Assembly: GCA_036961295.1 (NCBI GenBank)
Contig: JBALVX010000001.1
Coordinates: 558,001 to 622,000 of the forward strand
DNA length: 64,000 nucleotides
Source of the DNA: JAGPUQ01 sp036961295
GTDB taxonomy: Bacteria; Pseudomonadota; Gammaproteobacteria; Pseudomonadales; Porticoccaceae
Reading direction: 5' to 3'
Made by a program: the position numbers and the translations under genes. Under the pieces are notes generated by a model. It did not search any database, was not told the DNA's origin, and saw only the letters and a program-made list of their open reading frames with translations. Of this stretch, positions 50,457 to 60,065 are shown piece by piece (the stretch's first letter is position 1; the number at the start of each line of letters is the position of its first letter).

Positions 50457-52844
50457 ATGACGCACGGACAACAACCGACGGGTTTATTGCACACCATTTC
50501 GGATAGTACGGCTAATTTCCTATTAAATTATCGCCTACCCATCATCATTTTAATTGCCCTGGCTACCTTGTTTTTTGGCTATCAGGGGCTCAATCAAAAA
50601 TTGTCACCGGGTTTCGACAAAAGTTTGCCCCTGTCGCATCCCTATATGGCGACTTATCTGGACTTCCGAGCGGAATTTGGTGGAGCCAATCGCGTTACGG
50701 TGTTTATTGAAGATAACCGCGGGGATATGTTTAACCCGGAATTTTTTCAAGTACTGGATAAAGTGACCGCCGACGTACTGGTGATGGAGGGGGTCGATGC
50801 GCGAACGGTAACCTCTTTATTTACCCCCAATGTAAATTATGTCGCGGTCAGTGAAGAGGGCTTCACCGGGTCGAGAATGGTGCCTGCCGACTTCACTGCT
50901 ACCCAGGAAAACATTGAACAGGTAAAAGGTAACCTGTTTAAATCCAGTGAAATTGGTAAAACTGTTGCGACGGATTTATCTGGTGCGCTGGTGGTTGCTG
51001 ACTTGGTTGAATACGATCCGGTTACCGGCGCTGAGATCGATTACACAGAGTTTGCCCAGATTCTGGAAGGTTTGCGGACCAAATACAGTAGTGAAAATAT
51101 TAATATCCGCATTATCGGTTTTGCGCCTTTTGTCGGCGATATTATTGATGGTGCTGAAGGCGTCATTCTATTTTTCTTTATCGCTCTGTTAATAACCATG
51201 GTATTCCTGGTTTTCTTTTCAGGTTCCTGGAAACTTGCGGTGGCCGCGATTTCGACTGCCCTGGTCGCAGTGTTATGGCAATTGGGCATTGTAAAGTTGT
51301 TAGGTTTTGGTATTGATCCTCTTTCGATATTGGTGCCATTTCTGATCCTCGCTATTGGTGTCAGTCACGCCGTGCAAATGACCAACGTGTGGCGCGTGGG
51401 TGTTGTGGAAGGTGAAAGTTCGGTGGATGCAGCACGCTCAGCTTTTTATAAACTGTTTATCCCGGGGGCGACGGCATTGGTTTCCGACGCGGTTGGGTTT
51501 GCGGTGATTATGCTGATCGATATTCCCATCATTCAGGAGTTAGGGATTACCGCTAGTATTGGTGTCGCCGTGATGTTGATCACCAATAAATTAATGTTAC
51601 CAATTTTATTGTCGTATATTACTTTGAATGACAAGGAAATAGCGCGGACGCGGCGCTCGGTGAGCGGCATCGATCATCCATTCTGGAGGTGGTTGTCGAC
51701 CATGGCGACACCTAAGAAATCCCTGGTGATTCTCGCGATAGGTGTGGTAATGGCGGGTTATGGCTACCATATGGAAGGTAAGCTAGTGGTGGGCGATGCC
51801 GAAACCGGCGCGCCGGAATTTTGGCCGGATGCCCAATATAATCAGGATATACGCGCCGTCGACGCTAAATTTAACGTCGGCCTCGATGAAGTTATCGTGC
51901 TCGCTAAAGGTAGCCGTAGTCAGTTATGCGTCGATTTTCCGGTAATACATACCATCGACGATTTTGTTTGGGCCATGCAAAATGTATCCGGTGTGAGATC
52001 GGTAAAGGCCTTATCTCAGGTGATTCGCGAGCGTAATATTGGTAATTACGAGGCGAACCCAAAGTTTTTGGGGATTCCTCGGAACGAACAGATGATCTCC
52101 GCCAATATTTATCGGGTGGAGTTTTCGCAGGCATTATTCTCCAACGATTGTAGTACTTTGCCGGTGACGATTTACACTGGCGACCACAAGGCCGAAACCC
52201 TTGAGGCGGTGGTGAGCGCCGTTAAAGTGTTTAATCAAAACAATACCAATCCCGATGTAGAATTTATATTGGGAATGGGTAACGGCGGTATTATGGCGGC
52301 CACCAATGAAATGGTAGCCGGTGCACAACTTAAAATTTCCTTGATACTGTTTGCGGCGGTTACCTTATTTTGTTACCTCACCTTTATGTCGCTACGGGCC
52401 GCACTGTGTATCGTTGTGCCCTTAGGTCTGGTGGCCTATTTTTCCAATGCAATAATGGTACACCTTGGTATTGGCTTAAAAATTTCCACCTTACCCGTGT
52501 TGGCGCTGGGGGTCGGTGTGGGCGTTGACTATGGTATTTACCTGTTTGCCCGTATGAAGGCCCACCTTGCCGAAGGCGTATCCCTGGTAGATGCCTATTA
52601 TCATTCGCTTAAAGAAGTGGGTATGGCAGTGGTTTTCACCTCGATAACTATGAGTATCGGTGTCGCAACCTGGTGGTGGTCTGCACTTAAATTTCAGTCG
52701 GACATGGGAATCCTGCTTGCCTATATGTTTTTCGTTAATATGCTCGGCGCGATTTTCCTCATGCCCGCGCTCGCGGTTTGGTTGCTGGGAAAAGAAGACA
52801 AATCGAAACAAGGCGAGCCCAGAGAGGGTAATTCCGAAGATTAA
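50457..52844 (+). CDS. RND superfamily (MMPL/SSD type) transporter (second copy)
   Basis: This 795-residue protein starts at the ATG at 50457; a frame from 50400 overlaps the YCF48 gene and is unlikely. Two-halved 12-helix RND topology is clear, with large periplasmic loops after the first and seventh helices. LALGVGVGVDYGIYLFARMK is the conserved relay motif, matching GIGIGVDYSIYIMDKI in the copy at 16582. The probable role is moving hydrophobic molecules between inner membrane and periplasm with its cassette partners. Confidence 0.88.
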   Translation: MTHGQQPTGLLHTISDSTANFLLNYRLPIIILIALATLFFGYQGLNQKLSPGFDKSLPLSHPYMATYLDFRAEFGGANRVTVFIEDNRGDMFNPEFFQVLDKVTADVLVMEGVDARTVTSLFTPNVNYVAVSEEGFTGSRMVPADFTATQENIEQVKGNLFKSSEIGKTVATDLSGALVVADLVEYDPVTGAEIDYTEFAQILEGLRTKYSSENINIRIIGFAPFVGDIIDGAEGVILFFFIALLITMVFLVFFSGSWKLAVAAISTALVAVLWQLGIVKLLGFGIDPLSILVPFLILAIGVSHAVQMTNVWRVGVVEGESSVDAARSAFYKLFIPGATALVSDAVGFAVIMLIDIPIIQELGITASIGVAVMLITNKLMLPILLSYITLNDKEIARTRRSVSGIDHPFWRWLSTMATPKKSLVILAIGVVMAGYGYHMEGKLVVGDAETGAPEFWPDAQYNQDIRAVDAKFNVGLDEVIVLAKGSRSQLCVDFPVIHTIDDFVWAMQNVSGVRSVKALSQVIRERNIGNYEANPKFLGIPRNEQMISANIYRVEFSQALFSNDCSTLPVTIYTGDHKAETLEAVVSAVKVFNQNNTNPDVEFILGMGNGGIMAATNEMVAGAQLKISLILFAAVTLFCYLTFMSLRAALCIVVPLGLVAYFSNAIMVHLGIGLKISTLPVLALGVGVGVDYGIYLFARMKAHLAEGVSLVDAYYHSLKEVGMAVVFTSITMSIGVATWWWSALKFQSDMGILLAYMFFVNMLGAIFLMPALAVWLLGKEDKSKQGEPREGNSED

Positions 52845-52965
52845 GGGAAGGTAATTACGGCGTACGACTTTGCTCTGTTCGTCCTCGGCTTTTTATGTGT
52901 AGTACAATATTATGCGCTGCTAATCAAACATCTAATAACGCAGCGCTGAAGTCTGGGATACCTTG

Positions 52966-53892
52966 ATGCAAACCTTGATACCGATGGTTTTAATTCTCGC
53001 CGCCGGCGTCGCGTGGCGCTACCTTGAGCCCGCCAATATATCGTCCACGCAGGTTCGCATGACCATGGGTGCATTGGTCATTAACTTGTTTGCCCCGGCC
53101 TTAATTTTGGAAGTTGTGCTGACTTCCACCCTTGAAAAAGAATTTTATCAAATTCCCTTTAGCGGCTTGACCACCGTTGCCCTGGTGCTGGGCGCTACCC
53201 TGGTTTTGTATTTTCTATTACTACGCACGGGACGTATTACACGAACCCAGGCCGGGGCGCTGGTGATGGCCAGCGCCTTCGGTAATGGCATGGGTATTGG
53301 CTTACCTGCGGTGGACGCGCTGATGGGGAGTGAATGGACAGCGATCACACTGATCTACGAATTGTTGGTCACCGTGCCTTTTGTCTGGACGATAGGGGTC
53401 TTGCTCTGCGCTTACTTTGGCACCCGGGTTGCAGGTGGTGCCCTAGGTCGTGAGCTACTGAGTATGCCGCCGTTTTGGGCCGTGGTGCTTGCGTTAATAA
53501 TTCGGTATTTTGATATTACAGTGCCTCAGGCTTTGATTGATACCCTGCATTTGATGGGTGTTGCGGCGATTCCCCTGTTGTTATTAATGGTGGGGATATC
53601 CCTTAAAGTGACTTCGTTAAAATATATGTTGCTGGTGGTGCCGGTGGTATTTTTAAAATTACTGTTAAGCCCATTTATTGCTTTTTATACCGGTGGCTTT
53701 ATTGGACTGGAAGGTGCCGCGCTGACGGCATTGGTGATGACTTCGGCTTCTCCGGCCGTGGTGGTTGGCATTGCCTTATGTGACCGCTTTCAGTTAGATA
53801 CCGAGCTGTTTTGCACGGTGCTGACTATTTCCACCGTTATTTACGTGTTGTTGGCGCCGACTATGTTTACGACGTTAATGAGCGTCACTTAA
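52966..53892 (+). CDS. AEC family transporter
   Basis: This 308-residue permease has about ten hydrophobic helices and the AEC/auxin-efflux layout of two five-helix halves (GNGMGIGLPAVDALMG in helix 4-5). I start it at ATG 52966; a TTG one codon earlier is possible. The substrate is unknown; small organic acids are common for this family. It is a paralogue of the truncated gene at 1-405. Confidence 0.85.
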   Translation: MQTLIPMVLILAAGVAWRYLEPANISSTQVRMTMGALVINLFAPALILEVVLTSTLEKEFYQIPFSGLTTVALVLGATLVLYFLLLRTGRITRTQAGALVMASAFGNGMGIGLPAVDALMGSEWTAITLIYELLVTVPFVWTIGVLLCAYFGTRVAGGALGRELLSMPPFWAVVLALIIRYFDITVPQALIDTLHLMGVAAIPLLLLMVGISLKVTSLKYMLLVVPVVFLKLLLSPFIAFYTGGFIGLEGAALTALVMTSASPAVVVGIALCDRFQLDTELFCTVLTISTVIYVLLAPTMFTTLMSVT

Positions 53893-53935
53893 GCAGCATT
53901 GCTTGATTCGTGCGTCAGGATAGAACTATTTTAAA

Positions 53936-55159
53936 ATGCATATAAAATCGACAAACTGGTTTGGTATCTGGATATGTTTTAGCGCGGGTTTGGCGGCTGC
54001 GATAACGATGAACAAGGCCAGTCCGGCGGCCTTGAATATTGCTGCTGATTTAAACTTGAGCCTATTCCAAATCGGATGGTTGGTATCGGTAGTGGCGATT
54101 GGGATGGTAGCGCTAGGCTTCGCATCGGGGCACCTAATACTGCGTTTTGGTGCGCTCAAAGTACTCATTGCTGGTGTTGCCGTATTGCTACTGACACCCT
54201 GGCTCAGTGTGTTTGCAACGACGTCGTCCTTGCTGATGGTGGAACGCTCTCTGGAAGGTATTGGCGTTATTTTGGTAATGGTCTCTGCACCGGCGGCAAT
54301 TATTAATGTGTCCAGGCCGGAGGACGTAGGCTTAAGCATGGCGGTTTGGGCCTTATGGATGCCTACGGGTAGCTCCCTAATATTTTTACTCGCACCCTGG
54401 TTGTTGAATATCGACGGATGGCGTTCGTTGTGGTTGTCGAGCGCCGTTGCGTCGTCGGTGGTTTTTCCTTTTCTGTTGTATTTGCTAAGAGTTGATCGTC
54501 GTGAAACTCGAGCAGGACCTCTATCCGAGTCGGCAACAGTTTCGACTAATACTCAATCGATCAATAGACGATCGATCAGTGTCCCAGGTGCAGTGTTACT
54601 CGCCGTTATTTTTCTGTGTTTCGGAGCTGGGTTTTTTGGCGTGCTCACCTATCTACCCACCTATCTGCACACGGTCTCCGGTTTCTCGACGGCGAATGCT
54701 TCGCTATTGACGGCCCTGTTACCAGCCGTGCTAATAATCGGTAATTTACTCGCCGGTGGATTGTTGCATCGCGGGCTGCAACCTGCGCTGGTGATGTCGA
54801 TATCCGCAGTGCTGGTGAGTATCACTCTGTGGATGGCAATGACCTTGGCCGATGGTCTGCTAGCCATTATATTTTTGGTGCTGTTCGGCTTATTTACCGG
54901 CGTTGTACCCACGGCTATGTTTGCGCAAGCGCCGCGCTTCGCCGCGTCTCCCCGCGCCGTTGGCGTGGTGATTGGTATTATGGTGACGGGGCAGGGTATC
55001 GGTCTTCTATTTGCTCCGCCGCTTATAGCCTACCTGGTGGGACCGTCTCAAAATTGGATTGCGGCCTTGCCATTATTGTTAACGCTACCACTTATTGTTT
55101 CCTTGTTGGCAGTGTATTTACCGCGCTTTGAAAATCAGTGGCGTGCGGCTGAGCAATAG
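53936..55159 (+). CDS. MFS transporter (CynX/NimT-like)
   Basis: This 407-residue protein has 12 predicted helices and a short central loop (about 178-205, RVDRRETRAGPLSE...). Helix 2-3 carries the MFS-A-like ASGHLILRFGALKV. Substrate unknown; uptake or efflux of an aromatic or organic acid would fit the context. It starts 43 bp after the AEC gene. Confidence 0.82.
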   Translation: MHIKSTNWFGIWICFSAGLAAAITMNKASPAALNIAADLNLSLFQIGWLVSVVAIGMVALGFASGHLILRFGALKVLIAGVAVLLLTPWLSVFATTSSLLMVERSLEGIGVILVMVSAPAAIINVSRPEDVGLSMAVWALWMPTGSSLIFLLAPWLLNIDGWRSLWLSSAVASSVVFPFLLYLLRVDRRETRAGPLSESATVSTNTQSINRRSISVPGAVLLAVIFLCFGAGFFGVLTYLPTYLHTVSGFSTANASLLTALLPAVLIIGNLLAGGLLHRGLQPALVMSISAVLVSITLWMAMTLADGLLAIIFLVLFGLFTGVVPTAMFAQAPRFAASPRAVGVVIGIMVTGQGIGLLFAPPLIAYLVGPSQNWIAALPLLLTLPLIVSLLAVYLPRFENQWRAAEQ

Positions 55160-55259
55160 CCATAGTTTGCTTTATAGATAGCTGCCTTGATATTAGTTAT
55201 AGTTAAAACAGTCCTTTAATTCATTGCATAAATAGATAATAAAGAGTGAGAGTAAATAT

Positions 55260-56468
55260 ATGTCTGATTCCAGCGCCACAAACCCGACCCTGGAAGAATT
55301 GCTTAACAGCGCCCACCGCATTGGCGAGCGCGCCGTGCGCGAGGTGCGCAGTGCCGAAAAAAATGGTCAGTTGTCCGATGAGTTAGTACAGGATATTAAC
55401 GACGCCCGGCTGATTCAAATACTGCAACCTAAACGTCTCGGTGGCCTGGAAATGGGTTTTCCCGATCTGGTGGAAGTTGGGCTGGTGCTGGGGCAATACG
55501 ATGTGTCCACCGCCTGGATTGCCAATATATTGGGTATTCATCATTGGTGGGGCGCACTCACTAGTCCCCAGTTGCAGGAGGAGTTATGGGGCGATAACCC
55601 TCATCGCCTGTTTGCCGATGCCTTTGCACCTATGGGCGTCGGTGAGGCCGTAGAGGGCGGTTATGTGGTTTCCGGGCAATGGCCTTTCGCCAGCGGGATT
55701 CTGTGGTCCGAATGGTATGCCGGTGGCACCTTGGTGCATAGTAAGGACGGTCAGCCACCCCGACTTTTGATGTGTTTCGTGCCTAAGAGTGAGTACACAG
55801 TTAAAAGGGATTGGGATACCGTGGGTATGCGCGGTACTGGTAGTTGTAGTGTAGAGGTGGACAAAGTATTTGTTCCCGAATATCGCACATTAGATTTTGG
55901 CGCGATCCTGGCTGGAGGTGGTGCCATGCCGGGCCACGAATGCAATACCGGAGCGATATACAAAGTACCGGTAGTTGCGGGCCTGGCGGTGTCGTTAATT
56001 CCACCGGTGGTGGGTGGTGCCCGCGGCGCTCTGGCCGCCTTTAAACAGAGGATGAGCGAACGAACACCTACGTTTACGGATCAACAACAGGATCAACTGT
56101 CTACACAGCATTCGCTACTCGCCGAATCCAAAGTGCGCGTCGATTTTGCCGAGCATATGTTGCGTACTTATGCGCAGGAGCTGATGACAGTCGGCACCAC
56201 TATTAATCAAGGTGGTAGTCTTGATGTTGAGGAGTTTAGCGTGCGAGTTGCGGGTTGGAGAGCCCAGATAGCGAAGGAATGTCGAGGGGTGATTTCCGAT
56301 CTATTTCAGAATGCGGGCGCGGGTGCTATTTATATGGATTCGCCTGTGCAGCGATTCTGGCGTGACACCCACGCGATATCTCAGCATGCAGTGATGAATC
56401 ACGACACTATTATGCGTAACTATGGACGGCAATTATCAGGGCAGGAGATGTTTGCTGGTTTGATTTGA
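55260..56468 (+). CDS. Group D flavin monooxygenase / acyl-CoA dehydrogenase-fold protein (HsaA-like)
   Basis: This 402-residue protein has the acyl-CoA dehydrogenase fold of two-component flavin monooxygenases such as HsaA and 4-hydroxyphenylacetate or indole oxygenases. Supporting segments are ILQPKRLGGLEMGFPDLVEV, VSGQWPFASGILWSEWYAGG, VGMRGTGSCSVEV, and a C-terminal SPVQRFWRDTHAISQHAVMN. Such enzymes hydroxylate phenolic or polycyclic substrates using FMNH2 from a separate reductase, which is absent here. It lacks the catalytic glutamate context of true acyl-CoA dehydrogenases as far as I can see. Confidence 0.8.
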   Translation: MSDSSATNPTLEELLNSAHRIGERAVREVRSAEKNGQLSDELVQDINDARLIQILQPKRLGGLEMGFPDLVEVGLVLGQYDVSTAWIANILGIHHWWGALTSPQLQEELWGDNPHRLFADAFAPMGVGEAVEGGYVVSGQWPFASGILWSEWYAGGTLVHSKDGQPPRLLMCFVPKSEYTVKRDWDTVGMRGTGSCSVEVDKVFVPEYRTLDFGAILAGGGAMPGHECNTGAIYKVPVVAGLAVSLIPPVVGGARGALAAFKQRMSERTPTFTDQQQDQLSTQHSLLAESKVRVDFAEHMLRTYAQELMTVGTTINQGGSLDVEEFSVRVAGWRAQIAKECRGVISDLFQNAGAGAIYMDSPVQRFWRDTHAISQHAVMNHDTIMRNYGRQLSGQEMFAGLI

Positions 56469-56472
56469 TTAG

Positions 56473-56493
56473 ATTAGGTTAGGTTAGGTTAGG
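56473..56493 (+). repeat. Short TTAGG tandem run
   Basis: About four copies of TTAGG lie in the 20 bp between the convergent flavin monooxygenase and trmA genes and touch the trmA stop codon. It looks like local slippage, not a functional array. Confidence 0.6.
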
Positions 56494-57607
56494 AGTGCTT
56501 CCTTAATATCACTCCACACTCTAAATGAGGTGTGTAGGGAAATTGATCAAATACAGCGAATGCCGCAATGTAATGTGTCTTGCTTAGGCTTTGCAGGTTA
56601 TTAAGCAAGGTTTCCGGATTGCAGGAAATATACACGATGGTCTCGAAGGGCTTGAGCAGCCCTAGCGTGCCATCGTCGAGTCCGGCGCGGGGTGGGTCTA
56701 CCAATACAGAATTAAAATTATAACTATTGAGATCGATTTCTCGCAGTCGTCGAAAGGGCCGCACCCCAGCCATAGCTTCACTCAGTTCTTCGCTAGACAT
56801 GCGTACCAGTATGGCGTTATCGATATGGTTGGCGCTCAGGTTGTACAGAGCGGACTTCACCGACAGTTTGGAAACTTCCGTGGCGAGTACACGCCGAAAT
56901 TCGCTGGCCAGCGCGACGGTGAAATTGCCATTGCCGCAATACAGCTCGAGCAAATCGTCTTGCTCCACCGAATTATATTGTCGACATTGTTGCTTTGCCC
57001 AGCCCAGCATTTGTTCATTAATGGCGGCGTTGGGCTGGGTAAAACCGGTTTCTACTTGTTGATAGGTGTAGTTCTGGTCAGCGACGCTTAATTGCTCCAG
57101 CACGTAATCTAGCCCAATTACTATTTTTACTTTTCGGCTTCGACCAATAAGGCCACAGCCTAATTGTTCCGCGAGCACAGCGGCAGGTTCGCGCCAACTG
57201 TCATCCAATGGGCGATGGTAGATCAGGGTGATCAGCGCCTCGCCACTTTGGGTAGTGAGAAACTCCACACAGAACAAGCGACGTTTTAGGTCGTTATTGG
57301 CGTTTAGTTTGGCTAACAAAGCGGGCATGAGTTTCGCGATGGTGGGCGAGCCAGCGGGAAAGTCGTCAATAATGTAAGGCTTGTTGCTTTCCCCCTGACG
57401 ATACATGGCGTAGTGGCAGGTATCGCCTTCGTGCCAGATACGGAACTCCGCACGCATACGGTAATGCAGGGGAGGGGAGGCAAAGATGTTTATCCCGCTG
57501 GGTAGAGCGTGCTCGGAAAGCACGTCGCCAAACTGCTGGCGCAAGGCGCTGACTTTGTCCTCTAGCTGCTGCTGATAGTTATCGGGGTTTATCGTGGTTG
57601 TGGTCAT
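56489..57607 (-). CDS. trmA: tRNA (uracil-54-C5)-methyltransferase
   Basis: This 372-residue SAM-dependent methyltransferase matches E. coli TrmA throughout. It has HYRMRAEFRIWHEG near residue 50, VETGFTQPNAAINEQM, the SAM motif LLELYCGNGNFT, VDPPRAGL, nucleophile cysteine in YISCNPETL, and the final FPYTPHLECGVIL. It makes ribothymidine 54 in tRNA. The ATG at 57607 gives the family N-terminus. It is a housekeeping gene marking the edge of the catabolic island. Confidence 0.96.
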   Translation of the reverse strand: MTTTTINPDNYQQQLEDKVSALRQQFGDVLSEHALPSGINIFASPPLHYRMRAEFRIWHEGDTCHYAMYRQGESNKPYIIDDFPAGSPTIAKLMPALLAKLNANNDLKRRLFCVEFLTTQSGEALITLIYHRPLDDSWREPAAVLAEQLGCGLIGRSRKVKIVIGLDYVLEQLSVADQNYTYQQVETGFTQPNAAINEQMLGWAKQQCRQYNSVEQDDLLELYCGNGNFTVALASEFRRVLATEVSKLSVKSALYNLSANHIDNAILVRMSSEELSEAMAGVRPFRRLREIDLNSYNFNSVLVDPPRAGLDDGTLGLLKPFETIVYISCNPETLLNNLQSLSKTHYIAAFAVFDQFPYTPHLECGVILRKHS

Positions 57608-57667
57608 GGTGACTGCAAATTCGCAGTATAACTGCTTCGCGTTGAGCCAGGCACGAGGCAGTGGCAT

Positions 57668-58027
57668 TTAGATGAGAATATTCAGGTAAAAGTGGTGCAA
57701 CAGCATTAAAGATATGAAAACCCCTTTGCAGGGTTTGCTGGACTGGCTCCCCTTTCTGGTGTTTATGGCTGGCAAGACCATAAAGTCATGGTTTTCCTCT
57801 GTATTGGGCTTGCGTGGAGTGAACTTGCTTGGTTATGATAGCAGCGGCTATATTCCTTAGTTATGTGTGGCATAAGTGAGCTAAATTTATAGGCCAGTCT
57901 TGGCTTTAGACATCTACATCACATACATCACATACATCACATACATCACATACATCACAATGAGCACGAGAAATAACTATTATTAAGATGATGTTTTTTT
58001 TAACAACTAAATAGGTGGAGGTACGGG
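57668..58027. other. Intergenic region with 9-bp tandem repeat
   Basis: This 360-bp region is divergent between trmA and the aldehyde dehydrogenase gene. It contains a small hairpin (AAACCC..GGGTTT near 57722-57741), and the repeat at 57912-57956. No convincing frame. Promoters for both genes must lie here. Confidence 0.5.
57912..57956 (+). repeat. 9-bp tandem repeat ACATACATC
   Basis: Four perfect head-to-tail copies (57921-57956) are preceded by one degenerate copy. They lie 72 bp upstream of the aldehyde dehydrogenase start, so copy-number changes could alter promoter spacing. Confidence 0.85.
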
Positions 58028-59524
58028 GTGGATTTTCAACGTCCGGAATTTAAAGAACAGTATGAAAACTATATCGGCGGCAAATGGGTTGCCCCGGTAG
58101 ATGGTAATTACTTTGAAGACACTTCGCCTATCGACGGTAGCGTTGTAGCGCGGGTTGCACAATCCAACGAGAAGGATATTAACCTTGCGGTTGCCGCAGG
58201 TTGGGAAGCCGCCGAAGCCTGGGGTAAAACCTCAGCCGCAGAGCGCAGCCTTATTTTGTTCCGCATCGCCGATGTAATGGAAGCCAATATTGAAAGACTG
58301 GCTGCAGTTGAAACTTGTAGCAACGGTAAATCCATTCGCGAATCCCTCGGCGCCGATCTGCCTATCTGTATTGATCAGTTTCGCTACTTTGCCGGTTGTA
58401 TTCGTACCGAAGCCGGTAGCGTAACTAATATCGATGCCGATACCGTATCGATGGAAGTACATGAGCCTTTGGGCGTAGTTGGGCAGATTATTCCCTGGAA
58501 CTTTCCCCTGCTGATGGCTTCGTGGAAAATCGCGCCGGCAATCGCGACGGGTAATTGTGTTGTGCTTAAGCCTGCGGAGCAAACTCCCGTTTCAATTTTG
58601 GTGTTGATGGAATTGATCGGCGACTTATTGCCGCCGGGTGTACTTAATATCGTTAATGGTTTTGGTCCTGAGGCGGGTAAGCCGCTAGCGACCCATCCCG
58701 ATATTAAGAAAGTAGCCTTTACCGGTGAAACCAGTACCGGTCGCTTGATTATGCAATACGCTGCAGAAAATATTGTTCCGGTGTCGCTGGAGCTGGGTGG
58801 TAAATCACCGAATATTTTCTTTGAAAGCGTGATGGACGAAGACGACGAGTTCCTGGACAAAGCCGTTGAAGGCTTAGTGATGTTTGCTTTGAATCAGGGC
58901 CAGGTGTGTACTGCACCATCAAGAGCTTTAATTCAGGAAAGCATTTACGATAAATTCATGGAGAAGTGTCTCGCGCGTGTCGCCGCCATTAGCATGGGCG
59001 ACCCCTATGATCTGTCGACCATGATGGGTGCTCAGGCCTCGAATGATCAACATCAAAAAATTCTCAGCTATCTGAAAATTGGTAAAGAAGAAGGTGCTGA
59101 GGTCTTGTGTGGTGGTGATGTTCATAATCACGAAAAATATCCCGATGGTTATTACATTCAGCCAACGATATTTAAAGGCCACAATAAAATGCGTGTCTTC
59201 CAGGAGGAAATCTTTGGGCCGGTATTGGCTCTGACCACCTTTAAAGACGAAGACGAAGCACTGGAAATCGCCAACGACACCATGTTTGGATTAGGTTCCG
59301 GCCTGTGGTCTCGGGATATGCACCAGGTGCAGAAAGTCAGTAGCGGTATTCAGGCGGGTCGAGTATGGGTGAATTGCTATCACCTCTATCCTTCAGGAGC
59401 TTCGTTTGGTGGTTACAAGAAGTCTGGTATTGGACGGGAAAATCATCATATGATGCTGGAACATTATCGCAATACTAAAAACGTATTGATTTCCTACAAT
59501 AAGAATAAAATGGGTTTCTTTTAA
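58028..59524 (+). CDS. exaC: NAD-dependent acetaldehyde/aldehyde dehydrogenase (ExaC/AldB type)
   Basis: This 498-residue ALDH has oxyanion N158 (IPWNFP), base E255 (SLELGGKSPN) and nucleophile C294 (GQVCTAPSR). Its GTG start follows a strong AGGTGGAGG site. Full-length similarity to ExaC/AldB, including the C-terminal VWVNCYHLYPSGASFGGYKKSG, points to oxidation of acetaldehyde and similar short aldehydes. A DUF779 gene follows, the usual companion of this ALDH group. It may detoxify acetaldehyde escaping from the DmpG/DmpF step. Confidence 0.92.
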   Translation: MDFQRPEFKEQYENYIGGKWVAPVDGNYFEDTSPIDGSVVARVAQSNEKDINLAVAAGWEAAEAWGKTSAAERSLILFRIADVMEANIERLAAVETCSNGKSIRESLGADLPICIDQFRYFAGCIRTEAGSVTNIDADTVSMEVHEPLGVVGQIIPWNFPLLMASWKIAPAIATGNCVVLKPAEQTPVSILVLMELIGDLLPPGVLNIVNGFGPEAGKPLATHPDIKKVAFTGETSTGRLIMQYAAENIVPVSLELGGKSPNIFFESVMDEDDEFLDKAVEGLVMFALNQGQVCTAPSRALIQESIYDKFMEKCLARVAAISMGDPYDLSTMMGAQASNDQHQKILSYLKIGKEEGAEVLCGGDVHNHEKYPDGYYIQPTIFKGHNKMRVFQEEIFGPVLALTTFKDEDEALEIANDTMFGLGSGLWSRDMHQVQKVSSGIQAGRVWVNCYHLYPSGASFGGYKKSGIGRENHHMMLEHYRNTKNVLISYNKNKMGFF

Positions 59525-59563
59525 AACCCCGTTGTAACTCTTAGCTTAGAAGAGTAGGAAAGT

Positions 59564-59599
59564 AAAAAGCATTCATAGGAAACTGTGGATGCTTTTTTT
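59564..59599 (+). terminator. Intrinsic terminator or attenuator after exaC
   Basis: AAAAGCATTCA pairs with TGGATGCTTTT (one G-T pair) around a 10-base loop and is followed by more T. It lies between exaC and the DUF779 gene and may give polarity. Confidence 0.82.
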
Positions 59600-59667
59600 G
59601 TATTGATACTAAACTGTTCGTAAGGCGGTGTTAGTGTAGGGCTAGATAAATTTGAGGTGGTTTTGAA

Positions 59668-60048
59668 ATGTTAGTTGAGCGAATTAGTGTCACCGATGCT
59701 GCAACGAAAGTAATTGATGAATTGCGTGAAAAACACGGTGAATTAATGTTTCACCAGAGCGGCGGTTGTTGCGACGGTTCTGCGCCAATGTGTTATGCCC
59801 AGGGTGATTTTCGTGTGGGCAGTCGAGATATTTGTTTGGGTGAGATTCACGGCTGCCAATTTTATATATCGCCGGAGCAGTTTGAATATTCCAAAAATTG
59901 CCACACCGAAATTGATGTTGTTCCCGGTCGGGGCGCTAGTTTTTCTCTTGAAATCCCCCTCGGTGTACGCTTTTTAATTCGCTCTCGTTTATTTGATGAG
60001 GCTGAACGCAATAACTTGCGTCCGATCCGGGTGGGTGACTGTAGTTGA
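59668..60048 (+). CDS. DUF779 protein
   Basis: This 126-residue protein matches DUF779, with the conserved cysteine-rich FHQSGGCCDGSAPMCY and the late EIPLGVRFLIRSRLF. It has a metal-site-like array of cysteines and histidines but no proven function. The family is almost always next to ExaC-type aldehyde dehydrogenases, as here. Confidence 0.88.
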   Translation: MLVERISVTDAATKVIDELREKHGELMFHQSGGCCDGSAPMCYAQGDFRVGSRDICLGEIHGCQFYISPEQFEYSKNCHTEIDVVPGRGASFSLEIPLGVRFLIRSRLFDEAERNNLRPIRVGDCS

Positions 60049-60065
60049 GTAAATTAAGGAATAGT

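Noticed and set aside
56473..56493. Telomere-like TTAGG repeats
   Set aside because: Only about four copies in a bacterial intergenic gap; slippage is the simple explanation.
57912..57956. Possible CRISPR or iteron origin
   Set aside because: The 9-bp units abut without spacers, and there is no replication gene nearby.
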